Part shown: piece after piece, positions 36,271-44,426 of the stretch
Layout of the letters: every line of letters starts with the position of its first letter
How positions within the stretch are numbered: the stretch's first letter is position 1
Assembly (NCBI RefSeq): GCF_011493005.1
Contig: NZ_CP049158.1
Span: 806,001-870,000 of the forward strand
Source: Caballeronia sp. SBC1
GTDB taxonomy: Bacteria; Pseudomonadota; Gammaproteobacteria; Burkholderiales; Burkholderiaceae
Length of the DNA stretch: 64,000 bases
Direction of reading: 5' to 3'
Notes under the pieces: generated by a model
Told to the model about the DNA's origin: nothing
What the model saw: only the letters and a program-made list of their open reading frames with translations
Databases searched by the model: none
Translations under genes and position numbers: made by a program

Positions 36271-37829
36271 AAGCCTATCTTTTATACCGGGACCGGGACC
36301 AGGATATGTGCCAGGAGGCCGTGTGGAATGAGGCGGCGCTCGTACAGGACCTGGAGTTGAACGCGCTTTATCAGGCGATGGCGCAGGGCGACACGTTTGT
36401 CTACGACGTGATCAAACGGGTGGTGCCGGCGAGTTCAATTGACTTGAATGAAATTGCTTATCGTCAGGCAGTCCTTAGCGACTGCATCCTATTCGAAGCA
36501 GCAGTGAGACAGCTTTATGCTATTGCGATCGAGGGGATTGAAACGAAGCGAAAGTGCTATTACGGGGTGTTTTCGGGGTCTCCCAGTTCGGTGCTGCACG
36601 GCGCACGTGACTTGATTCAGCAATTCGTGGGCGTGCTGAAGAAGCTGCGAGATGTCGCCGACACGCAGGCGGCGCAGTTTCAATCAGAAGGGTTCGCTCA
36701 ATTTTTCTCAATGATCCAGCGAGAGTTGACGGACGAGTATTTCGTGACAATTCAGCGGTGCCTCAAAGAACTGAGGTTCAACGGCGGTGTGCTGATCAGT
36801 GCCGGGTTGGGCCAGGGCAACAAGGGGATCAACTACGTGCTCCGGAAACCTCACCAGAAAGATCCCAATTTTCTGAGGCGGTTATTCGCAAAACGGCCGC
36901 GCTCGTTGACGTTTCATATCGCGGGGCGGGATGAGGCAGGCGCCAGAGCATTGTCGGAACTGGAGGCGCGCGGCATCAATCTCGTCGCGAATGCACTTGC
37001 CCAGTCCGCCGAACACATACTGAGTTTTTTTACGATGCTGCGCACGGAACTGGCTTTCTACATTGGATGCGTCAATCTGCATCGTGAACTGACACGGCTG
37101 CGCTTTGATGTGTGCGTTCCTGTTCCATTGGCGCGCAGTGAAAGGCGGTACGCCTTTCACGGGTTGTACGATGCCAGTCTCGCACTGCGCACCGCGCATC
37201 CGCTCGTTGGCAACGACGTGGCCGGGGATGGCTGCGACCTCGTTGTGATCACCGGTGCAAATCAAGGGGGCAAGTCGACGTTCTTACGCGGCGTCGGCCA
37301 GGCGCAGGTCATGATGCAATGCGGAATGTTCGTCGCGGCGGCGTCGTTTTCGGCTAACGTATGCGACGGAATCCTGACGCACTACAAGCGCGAAGAAGAC
37401 GCGTCGATGAAGAGCGGCAAGCTCGATGAGGAGCTCAAGCGGATGAGCGAAATCGTCGACCACATCCGCGATCACTCGCTGCTATTGTGCAACGAGTCAT
37501 TCGCGGCAACCAACGAGCGCGAGGGTTCCGAGATCGCGCGCCAGATCATCATGGCGTTGTTGCGGAAGCGCGTAAAGATCGTATTGGTGACGCATCTGTA
37601 CACGCTTGCTCACGGGCTGCATGAGCGGAAGGCGCAGGGCATGATGTTCCTGAGAGCGGAACGGCGCGCGGACGGCGAGCGCACGTTCAAGTTGACCGAG
37701 GCTGAGCCCTTGCAGACCAGCTATGGAGAGGATTTGTACAGGCGCATATTCCTCTCGAAAGGCGATTCGGAAGGTGACTCGAGAGCGCAGGGCGAGCCCA
37801 TCGCTGTCAGTCTTTCAAAGGTTGAATAA
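36267..37829 (+). CDS. MutS-like ATPase B, fluoride-riboswitch associated
   Basis: This 520-residue MutS-core/ATPase protein has Walker A GANQGGKST (330-338), Walker B-like LLLCNE (405-410) again with Asn at 409 before Glu 410, and a retained TH at 442-443 (VTHLYTLAHG). A helical lever and clamp-like region fills residues 60-280; there is no DNA mismatch domain. It overlaps the preceding gene by 4 bp. Partner proteins may share composite ATP sites as MutS dimers do. Literature on crcB-motif RNAs notes MutS-like genes among the regulated genes; the function remains unassigned. Confidence 0.82.
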   Translation: MKAYLLYRDRDQDMCQEAVWNEAALVQDLELNALYQAMAQGDTFVYDVIKRVVPASSIDLNEIAYRQAVLSDCILFEAAVRQLYAIAIEGIETKRKCYYGVFSGSPSSVLHGARDLIQQFVGVLKKLRDVADTQAAQFQSEGFAQFFSMIQRELTDEYFVTIQRCLKELRFNGGVLISAGLGQGNKGINYVLRKPHQKDPNFLRRLFAKRPRSLTFHIAGRDEAGARALSELEARGINLVANALAQSAEHILSFFTMLRTELAFYIGCVNLHRELTRLRFDVCVPVPLARSERRYAFHGLYDASLALRTAHPLVGNDVAGDGCDLVVITGANQGGKSTFLRGVGQAQVMMQCGMFVAAASFSANVCDGILTHYKREEDASMKSGKLDEELKRMSEIVDHIRDHSLLLCNESFAATNEREGSEIARQIIMALLRKRVKIVLVTHLYTLAHGLHERKAQGMMFLRAERRADGERTFKLTEAEPLQTSYGEDLYRRIFLSKGDSEGDSRAQGEPIAVSLSKVE

Positions 37830-37958
37830 TTGGCTGCGCAAAAACTGATCGAATACCGCGCAGCATGGGCGAGCCTGTCCCTGCGCATTTCGCTGCGGTG
37901 CGCTTGCGGGCAGCGGTGGGCAGTTCCTGTTTCTCTCTCGAGCCATTCGGATTTACTT

Positions 37959-38075
37959 ATGAAAGGCGGTCAGCTAACGGTGTTCGCGGCTAATCAAAGC
38001 CATCGCGAGAATAATATGACGATGGTCGGCTGGATACTGGACGAAGCGAAGAAGGCTCAGCCCGATCAAGCTTAA
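37959..38075 (+). pseudogene. DUF190-like N-terminal remnant
   Basis: The 38-residue frame aligns with the first 32 residues of the intact DUF190 protein encoded at 38272: M-G-QLT at the start, and W-x-L-x-E later at nearly the same spacing. It stops shortly after, so two thirds of the domain is missing. Either it is a decayed duplicate or a very short functional relative. It lies between the MutS-like pair and the intact gene. It is too short for confident annotation. Confidence 0.45.
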
Positions 38076-38271
38076 CCAGATTGGCATGGTCAATGAAACG
38101 CTCCGCACTGCGTGGTGTTGCCCCATATCGCACTGCACAATCGTGCGTCGCCGGACCCATACACTAGAATGAACAGAGGTAGGGGCCCTTGACAGTCTGC
38201 CAGCGTGTCGTAGCACCGCACAGCAGATCTCTCGCGGCGGAAAGTACCCATTGCGCCACGGGAGGTGGGTG

Positions 38272-38640
38272 ATGAACGGCTATCAACTGACGTTCTATAC
38301 CGAGCAGAACCGAAAGCATGGCCATCGGACCGTATGCGAGTGGCTGTTACACGAGGTTCGCGAACTTGGGATTCGCGGTGCGACCGTCATCAGTTGCGCC
38401 GAAGGCATCGGCCACGCGGGTGCGCATCATGCAGCGCACATGTTGAAACTCGCCGATCAGCCGCTGCAGATCATTCTTGCTTTGACCGAAGATGAAGCCG
38501 AACGCATTCTGGATGTCGTGCGCGCCGAAAACGTTCACGTGTTCTATACGCGGTTTCCCATCGAGTTCGGAATGATCGGCGACGGTGCCCCGCCTAAGTC
38601 GCCGAAGCATTTTTCGCTCTACGGCCACTCGCCAAGATAG
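38272..38640 (+). CDS. DUF190 family protein (fluoride-export associated)
   Basis: This 122-residue protein begins MNGYQLTFYTEQNRKHG, followed by EWLLHEVRELGIRGATV, the typical DUF190 pattern. DUF190 proteins have a ferredoxin-like or PII-like fold and are often encoded next to CrcB/Fluc fluoride channels, so the presence here fits a fluoride unit although no crcB gene is in the window. The start at 38272 has GGAGG 6 bases upstream. The biochemical role is unknown. Confidence 0.8.
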   Translation: MNGYQLTFYTEQNRKHGHRTVCEWLLHEVRELGIRGATVISCAEGIGHAGAHHAAHMLKLADQPLQIILALTEDEAERILDVVRAENVHVFYTRFPIEFGMIGDGAPPKSPKHFSLYGHSPR

Positions 38641-38653
38641 TTGAACGGTGACC

Positions 38654-38681
38654 TTGCACACGTCGGCGCGTCACCTATACT
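38654..38681 (+). promoter_or_regulatory. Promoter-like sequence for riboswitch 2
   Basis: A good -10 box TATACT (38676-38681) has a weak -35 TTGCAC (38654-38659) 16 bp upstream. The predicted start near 38688 puts the second fluoride aptamer at the 5' end of the RNA. Confidence 0.5.
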
Positions 38682-38694
38682 CAAGTTTGAATCT

Positions 38695-38753
38695 GGCGGA
38701 GATGGCATTCCTCCCTAACCGCCGCTAGCACCCTAGCGGCTAATGATGCCTAC
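38695..38753 (+). ncRNA. Fluoride riboswitch (crcB motif), copy 2
   Basis: The aptamer has P1 GGAG/CTCC around ATGGCATTC, then TAACC, a long second helix GCCGCTAG/CTAGCGGC, and TAATGATGCCTAC. The pseudoknot pairs GGCAT with ATGCC. Downstream, the aptamer's own 3' ATGCCTAC can instead pair with GTAGGCAT to form a terminator, giving a clear on/off switch. It leads the six-gene hydrogenase-4-like operon, about 243 bases before the first start codon. Confidence 0.92.
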
Positions 38754-38790
38754 ATGGTCCCCGGGCGCTTCGGGGCCGGTAGGCATTTTT
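38746..38790 (+). terminator. Riboswitch-controlled intrinsic terminator
   Basis: ATGCCTAC (38746-38753) pairs with GTAGGCAT (38779-38786), with a GC-rich inner hairpin (CCCCG/CGGGG) and five Ts at 38786-38790. The left arm contains the ATGCC needed for the aptamer pseudoknot, so fluoride binding and termination exclude each other. Confidence 0.85.
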
Positions 38791-38995
38791 CCGCCGGCTC
38801 GTTTCTTTGAGCATCCCGGGCATATTGTTGCCTACAAGAACACAAGAATATGGGATGCATCAGCGAGTCACCGTGTTGCGCTTGTTCCCGCCTTTGTCGC
38901 CACGTTTTGTCGCGTCATCGTCTAGCGATCCGCACGGGCGTTGAGACCCGTACACATCGCCATGTTGGGCATCCCTTCGTTTCCGCGGAGGGCGT

Positions 38996-39943
38996 ATGAG
39001 CACGCGCGACGTGGCACTTCAGATCGCCCAGGTTCTGACCGTCATCGCAGTGTCACCGCTTCTGCAGGGCGTCATCCTGCAATGGGAAGAGCGCGTGCAA
39101 CGGGCACGCGGCCCTGGCATCTTCCAGCCGTACCGGGATTTGTGGAAGCTCTTCCACAAGCAACTCGTGGTACCGGAAACCGCCTCGTGGGTCTACTTGG
39201 CTGCGCCCGTCGTGGCGTTCACCTGCATGCTCACGGTACCGATCCTCATCCCGGTGCTCACCGACTTTCCGCTACCGCTATCCGACATGGGCGACATCCT
39301 GGGCGGCGGCCTCATCCTGACGCTCGGGTCGTTTGCTGTTGTACTCGCGGGGCTCGATTCAGGTAGCGCTTATGGCGGCATTGGCTCGAGCCGCTCGGTG
39401 ATGCTTGGCATCCTCGCGGAACCGACGCTGATCCTCGTGCTGGTCGGCATTACGCTGCTCGCCAAAGCCATGCTGCCGTTCGTCGTGAACCATCTGCTGG
39501 TGGCACAACCCTCCGTGTACTGGAGTCCGGCACACCTTTTTCTCGTGTTCGCCTTTTTTGTTTTGCTGCTCGTGGAGACGGACCGTCTGCCGATCCACTC
39601 GAGCACGCATATCGAGGTATACATGATCGAAGAGGCGCGGATCCTTGAGTATTCAGGCTCGCTTCTCGCGCTGCTCAAATGGGCGTCGATGATGAAGCAG
39701 TTCATTCTCTACACCATCTTTTGCAACGTGCTGACCTTGCCATGGGGACTGTCGCAACGGGGCACGGCCTTAGGTGTACTGGGTGCTGCGATCGGGCTTT
39801 TCCTGCGCATGCTGCTAATTGCACTTGTCGTCGTGCTGGTCGAGACAGCGCAATCCCGCCTGCGCTTCTTCCGTTATCAGGAGCCGTTAGCTGCATCGTT
39901 CATGCTGGCGGTGCTTGCGATCGCCGCCAACCAGCTCAGGTGA
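38996..39943 (+). CDS. hyfC: Hydrogenase-4/complex-I-like membrane subunit HyfC (NuoH family)
   Basis: This 315-residue protein has about eight membrane segments and NuoH/HycD family blocks: QPYRDLWKLFHKQ near 44-56 and VETDRLPIHSSTHIEVYMIEEA near 193-214, where the acidic residues shape the cytoplasmic quinone-cavity side in NuoH. It anchors the soluble arm to the membrane. It opens the operon behind fluoride riboswitch 2, with GGAGGG just upstream of ATG 38996. Confidence 0.85.
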   Translation: MSTRDVALQIAQVLTVIAVSPLLQGVILQWEERVQRARGPGIFQPYRDLWKLFHKQLVVPETASWVYLAAPVVAFTCMLTVPILIPVLTDFPLPLSDMGDILGGGLILTLGSFAVVLAGLDSGSAYGGIGSSRSVMLGILAEPTLILVLVGITLLAKAMLPFVVNHLLVAQPSVYWSPAHLFLVFAFFVLLLVETDRLPIHSSTHIEVYMIEEARILEYSGSLLALLKWASMMKQFILYTIFCNVLTLPWGLSQRGTALGVLGAAIGLFLRMLLIALVVVLVETAQSRLRFFRYQEPLAASFMLAVLAIAANQLR

Positions 39944-39962
39944 CCAACTTAGGTGACACCTC

Positions 39963-40643
39963 ATGCCGCTCGCCCATCTGAGTCCGCTTGCCGCATCCCT
40001 CTTCAGCCTGCTGGCGATCGGCAGCCTCCTGCTTGCGTTCGTGATGCTGGGTTCGCGCTGGTTGAAAGACTACTTGCTAGCGTTCATGGCCGAATCGTGG
40101 CTGATCGCGGTGCTTTCCGGAGCCGTGGGTTACTACGGCAACTATCACGAGCTGTACCTGATCGCGATCCTGACTGCGCTCTTTCGGGGGTTGGTGCTGC
40201 CCTATCTGATCTGGCGAATCATTGTTCGGCTGAAAGTCGAGCGGGAGTTGCACGTCATCTTGCAACCTAGTTCAAGCATCGTGCTCGGCGCGCTGCTGGT
40301 GCTCTTTGCTTTTGTCGTATCGAACCATCTGGGCAACACGCTGGGTTTCGGCGGCACCGTCGTGGTGCTGGCGCTCACCGTGATGCTCTCCATGAAACTC
40401 ATTGGCTTCCTGATGCTGGCAGTGCGTCATGAGGCAATCAGCCAGGTGCTTGGCCTGCTGATCCTGGAGAACGGCATTTTCCTGGGCTCGCAAATCCTTG
40501 TGCCCGGCATGCCGATGTTGATCGAACTGGTGTTGCTCTTCGATCTGCTTGTCATCGTCGTGAGCTTCGGCGTGTTGGTCCGTTATCTGGTCGAGCACGT
40601 CGGCAGCACGAGCAGCCGTGAACTCACGCGGCTGGTGGGGTGA
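39963..40643 (+). CDS. hyfE: Hydrogenase-4-like membrane subunit HyfE (NuoK-like)
   Basis: This 226-residue hydrophobic protein has about seven membrane helices. Its C-terminal half resembles NuoK (NGIFLGSQILVPGMPMLIELVLLFDLLVIVVSF is the best block, with Glu in the LIELV helix). The extended N-terminal half is characteristic of HyfE in hydrogenase-4 systems. It probably completes the proton channel beneath the HyfC/HyfF subunits. It starts 20 bp after HyfC. Confidence 0.8.
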   Translation: MPLAHLSPLAASLFSLLAIGSLLLAFVMLGSRWLKDYLLAFMAESWLIAVLSGAVGYYGNYHELYLIAILTALFRGLVLPYLIWRIIVRLKVERELHVILQPSSSIVLGALLVLFAFVVSNHLGNTLGFGGTVVVLALTVMLSMKLIGFLMLAVRHEAISQVLGLLILENGIFLGSQILVPGMPMLIELVLLFDLLVIVVSFGVLVRYLVEHVGSTSSRELTRLVG

Positions 40644-40645
40644 CC

Positions 40646-42121
40646 ATGATCGAAACGTTGAGCATCGTGATCGTTGTTTCCCCCCTCGTTGCGGCAGCGA
40701 TTTGCGCCGCGTGCCACCATGCGCGCGTCGCCGAGTATGCGAACCTGATCGCGTCGTTCGTCTGCGTAGTCGCAGCGCTTTCGCTGGCGTGCAACGTCAA
40801 GGACGGGTATCGCTTTCTGCACGACTACGTAGTGGTTGACGCGCTGGCCACCTGGACGCTGGTTTGCACCGCGCTCGTGTATTGCCTCGCTTCCATCTAT
40901 GCCGTTGGCTACATGCGCTTGCTCGCCGAAGAACGCGAGCGCCTGCCGAACTTCTATGCGCTCTTCGCCCTGTTCGCGGCAACGATGATCTGCGGACCGA
41001 TCATGAACAATATCGGCGTCTACTGGATTGCGATCGAGTTGACCACGCTCGTCAGCACGTTCCTCGTCGGCTTCGAGCGCGGCAGGGAAGCGATCGAAGC
41101 GGCATGGAAATACATCATCGTGGTGTCGGCTGGCATCAGCCTTGCGCTGCTTGGGACCGTGCTGTTCTACTGGGCGGGAAGTCTCGTCATCGGCCCGACC
41201 TACGACATGACCTGGGATGCGCTGCGCCGTGCGGCCCCGCAGATGAGTCCTGCTCTCACCCAAATGGCGTTCTTGCTCGTGCTGGTGGGCTATGGTACGA
41301 AAGCGGGCCTTGCGCCGATGCATACCTGGCTGCCCGACGCGCACAGCGAGGGTCCGGCGCCAGTGTCCGCCATGCTCTCTGGCGCGCTTTTGAATACGGC
41401 GATGCTTGGCATTGCGCGGTTCCTCACGATTACCGATGCCGCGAGTTCCTCGCCGCTGCCGCGCACGGTGCTCGTTGCATTCGGCGCATTTTCGCTGTTC
41501 GTCGCCGCGCTCTTCATCGTGAAGCAGCAGGGCATCAAGCGGCTGATGGCCTATTCCAGCGTCGAGCACATGGGCGTGCTGGCGCTCGGATTCGGATTCG
41601 GCGGCCCGCTCGCGATCGCCGCCGTGCTGTATCACATGCTCAATCATTCGCTGAACAAATCGCTCATGTTCTTTGGCGCCGGCAACGTCATGCGCGTGTT
41701 CGGTACTAAGGACATGGGCGAAATACGCAGCGTGTGGATCCGCTTTCCCGTCACTGGCGCGCTGTGGCTGGCCGGCGCCGTCGCGATCACCGGGGCGCCT
41801 CCGTTCGGTCTCTTTCTGAGCGAACTGACATTGATGCGTGCTGGAATGGCAACCTCGAACGCCTGGGCCGTGATCGTGATGTTGCTGCTGCTGATTGTTA
41901 TCTTCATCGGCTTTCTCAATCACTTCAGGGCCATGTACTTTGAAATCAAGCCAGCGGCAGACAACCGCGGAACGAATAGCTCGGCGAGCGTCAGCGCCTG
42001 GATGACTGTCCCGATGTGGCTCGCCCTGGTGCCGGTGTTGGTGCTCGGCGTGTGGTGGCCGCAAGATCTGTGGCACTTCTTTGAAATGGTTGCCGCTGAT
42101 CTCGGAGGAGTAGCGCGATGA
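40646..42121 (+). CDS. hyfF: Antiporter-like proton-translocation subunit HyfF (NuoL/M/N family)
   Basis: This 491-residue protein belongs to the proton-pumping antiporter-like subunits. It has about fourteen helices and the family blocks KAGLAPMHTWLPDAHSEGP (residues about 215-233), FIVKQQGIKRLMAYSSVEHMG and NHSLNKSLMFFGAGNV. The lysines in these helices line the proton path in complex I. Start at ATG 40646 follows GGGG; GTG at 40640 overlaps the upstream stop and is an alternative. Its stop overlaps the next gene as ATGA. Confidence 0.86.
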   Translation: MIETLSIVIVVSPLVAAAICAACHHARVAEYANLIASFVCVVAALSLACNVKDGYRFLHDYVVVDALATWTLVCTALVYCLASIYAVGYMRLLAEERERLPNFYALFALFAATMICGPIMNNIGVYWIAIELTTLVSTFLVGFERGREAIEAAWKYIIVVSAGISLALLGTVLFYWAGSLVIGPTYDMTWDALRRAAPQMSPALTQMAFLLVLVGYGTKAGLAPMHTWLPDAHSEGPAPVSAMLSGALLNTAMLGIARFLTITDAASSSPLPRTVLVAFGAFSLFVAALFIVKQQGIKRLMAYSSVEHMGVLALGFGFGGPLAIAAVLYHMLNHSLNKSLMFFGAGNVMRVFGTKDMGEIRSVWIRFPVTGALWLAGAVAITGAPPFGLFLSELTLMRAGMATSNAWAVIVMLLLLIVIFIGFLNHFRAMYFEIKPAADNRGTNSSASVSAWMTVPMWLALVPVLVLGVWWPQDLWHFFEMVAADLGGVAR

Positions 42122-43605
42122 ACAACTGCTTGTTCAAGACCATAACGCCTGCCGAACTCAACGCGGCTGCTGCCGATCTCCTTGATCAGGGAGGTTGCAT
42201 GCAGATGGCCTATGCGTGGTTTCCGAGACCGGACGCGCCGGAATTGCGATACATCTCGACCACGCCCGGCCAGCGGGAATTTACGAGCTGGCGTGTCGAT
42301 GTAGGCAAAGAGCCAGTCCCAAGTCTGGCGGCCAAATCTCCACTGCTCGGCTGGCACGAGCGCGAGATCATGGAAATGAGCGGCATCGCGTTTGCCGGGC
42401 ATCCGGAGCCGGAGCGCCTGGTGAGCGCATTTCTGCCTCAGACGGCCCGTGGCCCGCTCGAGCCGAGCGGGGCGGCGCATGCGAGCGCTGCGAGCTCACT
42501 TGCGGCACCAACACTGCCGCAAGTGTCCGGCAAGCACGTTCAGTTATTGCCGTTCGGTCCAGTGCGTGCCGATGTGGTCGAGTCGGCCCAGTTCATTTTC
42601 TATTACGTTGGTGAGGGAATTCTTCACTATCACCCCAACCTGTTCCTCAAGCACCGTGGGATGGAGAAACAGTTCGAGGGGATCGACATCGAACGAGGCA
42701 TTCTGCTGGCCGAGCGTGTATCGGGCGTGGACACCGTCGCGCATGCGCTTGCGTATGCGCAGGCCGTTGAAGACGCCTCGGGGTGCATCGTGCCGCCTCG
42801 CGCGCAGTGGCTTCGTGTCATCGCGGCGGAACTCGAGCGTACCTACAACCATTTGCACTACCTCGGTCACTTGTGCCACACGACCACGCTAAAGGTTGGC
42901 GAGGCCCAGGGCAAGCTGCTGGAGGAGCGCACGAAACAAATGAACGCGCTTGCATCGGGTAGCCGGCTACTGCGCAGCATTGTCTGGCCGGGCGGCGTAC
43001 GCCGGGATCTGGACGTGGTTGCGATTGCGGAGGGAGTCGCTACGCTCCGGCGTGAACTGGACCGGTACGTCGATCTCATCGAGCGGACCACGAGTCATCT
43101 CGACCGGCTCATTTCTACAGCACCCCTGAGTCAGCAACTCGCCTTTGATCAAGGCGCTACCGGGCCGATCGAGCGCGCCTCGGGCGTCGACCGTGATCTC
43201 AGGCGGGATCACCCGTATGCCGCGTACGGTGAACTTCTGCCAGCTGTCGCGACCCGCAGCGAGGGCGATGCGTATGCCCGGATGAAGGTGCGTATCGCGG
43301 AACTCCAGACCAGCTTAGGATTCCTGGACGATGTCATCACGCGCGGCGTTCCGACCGGCCCGCTGCTTCAGCCTTGCCACCGGGTGCCAAATGCCGAGGG
43401 GCTCGGGTGGGCGGAATCGTCGCGTGGCAGCGTGCTCTACGCGCTGCATTTCGACGACCAATCATGCATTGCACGCGCGAAGATCAAGTCGCCATCATTT
43501 TCGAACTGGCGGGTTTTCCCTTTCACCGTGCATGACAGCAACATGATGGACTATGCGATCAACGAGGCGAGTTTCGGTTTGACCATTTCGGGTTGTGCAC
43601 GATAG
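42118..43605 (+). CDS. hyfG: HyfG-like large subunit (NuoC-NuoD fusion) lacking all [NiFe] ligands
   Basis: This 495-residue protein has a NuoC-like N-terminal part (WHEREIMEMSGIAFAGHPEPER, about 79-100) and a NuoD/HycE-like large-subunit part. In HycE-type hydrogenases the two CxxC motifs bind nickel and iron. Here the first (ERVCGIC in hydrogenases) reads ERVSGVD, with S202 and D205. The C-terminal DPCxxC reads GLTISG, with T489 and G492. All four ligands are lost, so it cannot hold a [NiFe] centre. Conserved neighbours such as AHALAY and RTYNHLHYLG remain, so the fold is kept, as in NuoD. The substrate is unknown. Confidence 0.85.
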   Translation: MNNCLFKTITPAELNAAAADLLDQGGCMQMAYAWFPRPDAPELRYISTTPGQREFTSWRVDVGKEPVPSLAAKSPLLGWHEREIMEMSGIAFAGHPEPERLVSAFLPQTARGPLEPSGAAHASAASSLAAPTLPQVSGKHVQLLPFGPVRADVVESAQFIFYYVGEGILHYHPNLFLKHRGMEKQFEGIDIERGILLAERVSGVDTVAHALAYAQAVEDASGCIVPPRAQWLRVIAAELERTYNHLHYLGHLCHTTTLKVGEAQGKLLEERTKQMNALASGSRLLRSIVWPGGVRRDLDVVAIAEGVATLRRELDRYVDLIERTTSHLDRLISTAPLSQQLAFDQGATGPIERASGVDRDLRRDHPYAAYGELLPAVATRSEGDAYARMKVRIAELQTSLGFLDDVITRGVPTGPLLQPCHRVPNAEGLGWAESSRGSVLYALHFDDQSCIARAKIKSPSFSNWRVFPFTVHDSNMMDYAINEASFGLTISGCAR

Positions 43606-43616
43606 GGCGGAGCGAT

Positions 43617-44426
43617 ATGTCTTTATGGACCTGGTTCGGCTTGACGAGTGGCAGCGCAAGTACCGGCTGGCCGCTCAAGGGCGATGCGCATGGTCAGCAA
43701 GGCGTACTTGGCATGCCGCGTTATGACCCGGCCAAATGCCAGGACGGTTGCGACGCATGCGCGCAGTCTTGCGTGACGCATGCCATTACGTTTTCGCCGA
43801 CGCTTGGCGAGAACGCGCGTCCCGAGGTGGATTGGGGGCGCTGCATCGTCTGCCAGCTTTGTACCGAAGCGTGTCCAACGGGTGCTTTTTCACCGTCCGA
43901 AGATTGGGCACTCGGTGTGAGGCGGCGCGACGATCTGGTTTGGGCCGAGGCGCTCGCGTCCGGTGCTGCCACCGATCCCGCTGAGCGAACGCGAAGACCG
44001 TTTAGGCGCAGTCTCCATATCCGTCACGTTGATGCAGGCTCGTGCAATGGCTGCGAATCGGAGCTGCAGGCGTTGAACAATCCGTTCTACAACTTGCATC
44101 GACTCGGTATTTTCTTCACCGCGTCTCCTCGCTCGGCCGATGTCCTGCTCGTCACCGGTCCGGTGACGCACGCGATGCGCGCGCCGCTGCTGCAGACCTA
44201 TGAGGCGATGCCGGATCCCAAGTGGGTCATCGCGACGGGCACGTGCGCGGTGTCGGGCGGCGTTACGGGCGGCAATTACGCATGTGGCAACGGGCTTGAT
44301 GGCGTGGTGCCGGTTGACATCTATCTGCCGGGCTGCCCGCCGAACCCCGCTGCGATCATTCACGCGCTGCTGTTGCTCCTCGGCCGCGCAGAGCAACGGA
44401 TGCGAGGAGGGCAGCTTGAGCGCTGA
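43617..44426 (+). CDS. Fused NuoI-NuoB-type iron-sulfur subunit (HyfH-HyfI fusion)
   Basis: This 269-residue protein joins two modules. Residues about 38-90 form a two-cluster ferredoxin (NuoI/HyfH): C41, C45, C48, C52 and C76, C79, C82, C86. Residues about 135-260 form a NuoB/HyfI small subunit with C143, C146, C210 and C240 for the proximal N2-type [4Fe-4S] cluster. So the electron wire is intact although the hydrogenase active site is gone. The start at 43617 has GGGCGGAG upstream and leaves an 11-bp gap after HyfG. In E. coli hydrogenase-4 these modules are separate genes. Confidence 0.85.
   Translation: MSLWTWFGLTSGSASTGWPLKGDAHGQQGVLGMPRYDPAKCQDGCDACAQSCVTHAITFSPTLGENARPEVDWGRCIVCQLCTEACPTGAFSPSEDWALGVRRRDDLVWAEALASGAATDPAERTRRPFRRSLHIRHVDAGSCNGCESELQALNNPFYNLHRLGIFFTASPRSADVLLVTGPVTHAMRAPLLQTYEAMPDPKWVIATGTCAVSGGVTGGNYACGNGLDGVVPVDIYLPGCPPNPAAIIHALLLLLGRAEQRMRGGQLER

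Noticed and set aside
34735..37829. Mismatch-repair mutS gene
   Set aside because: Both proteins lack the mismatch-recognition domain, are far shorter than MutS (about 850 residues) and lie behind a fluoride riboswitch.
40583..42076. 497-residue minus-strand reading frame
   Set aside because: It lies antisense to the HyfF antiporter-like gene, has His/Arg/Glu-rich composition typical of a GC-rich shadow frame, and shows no domain.
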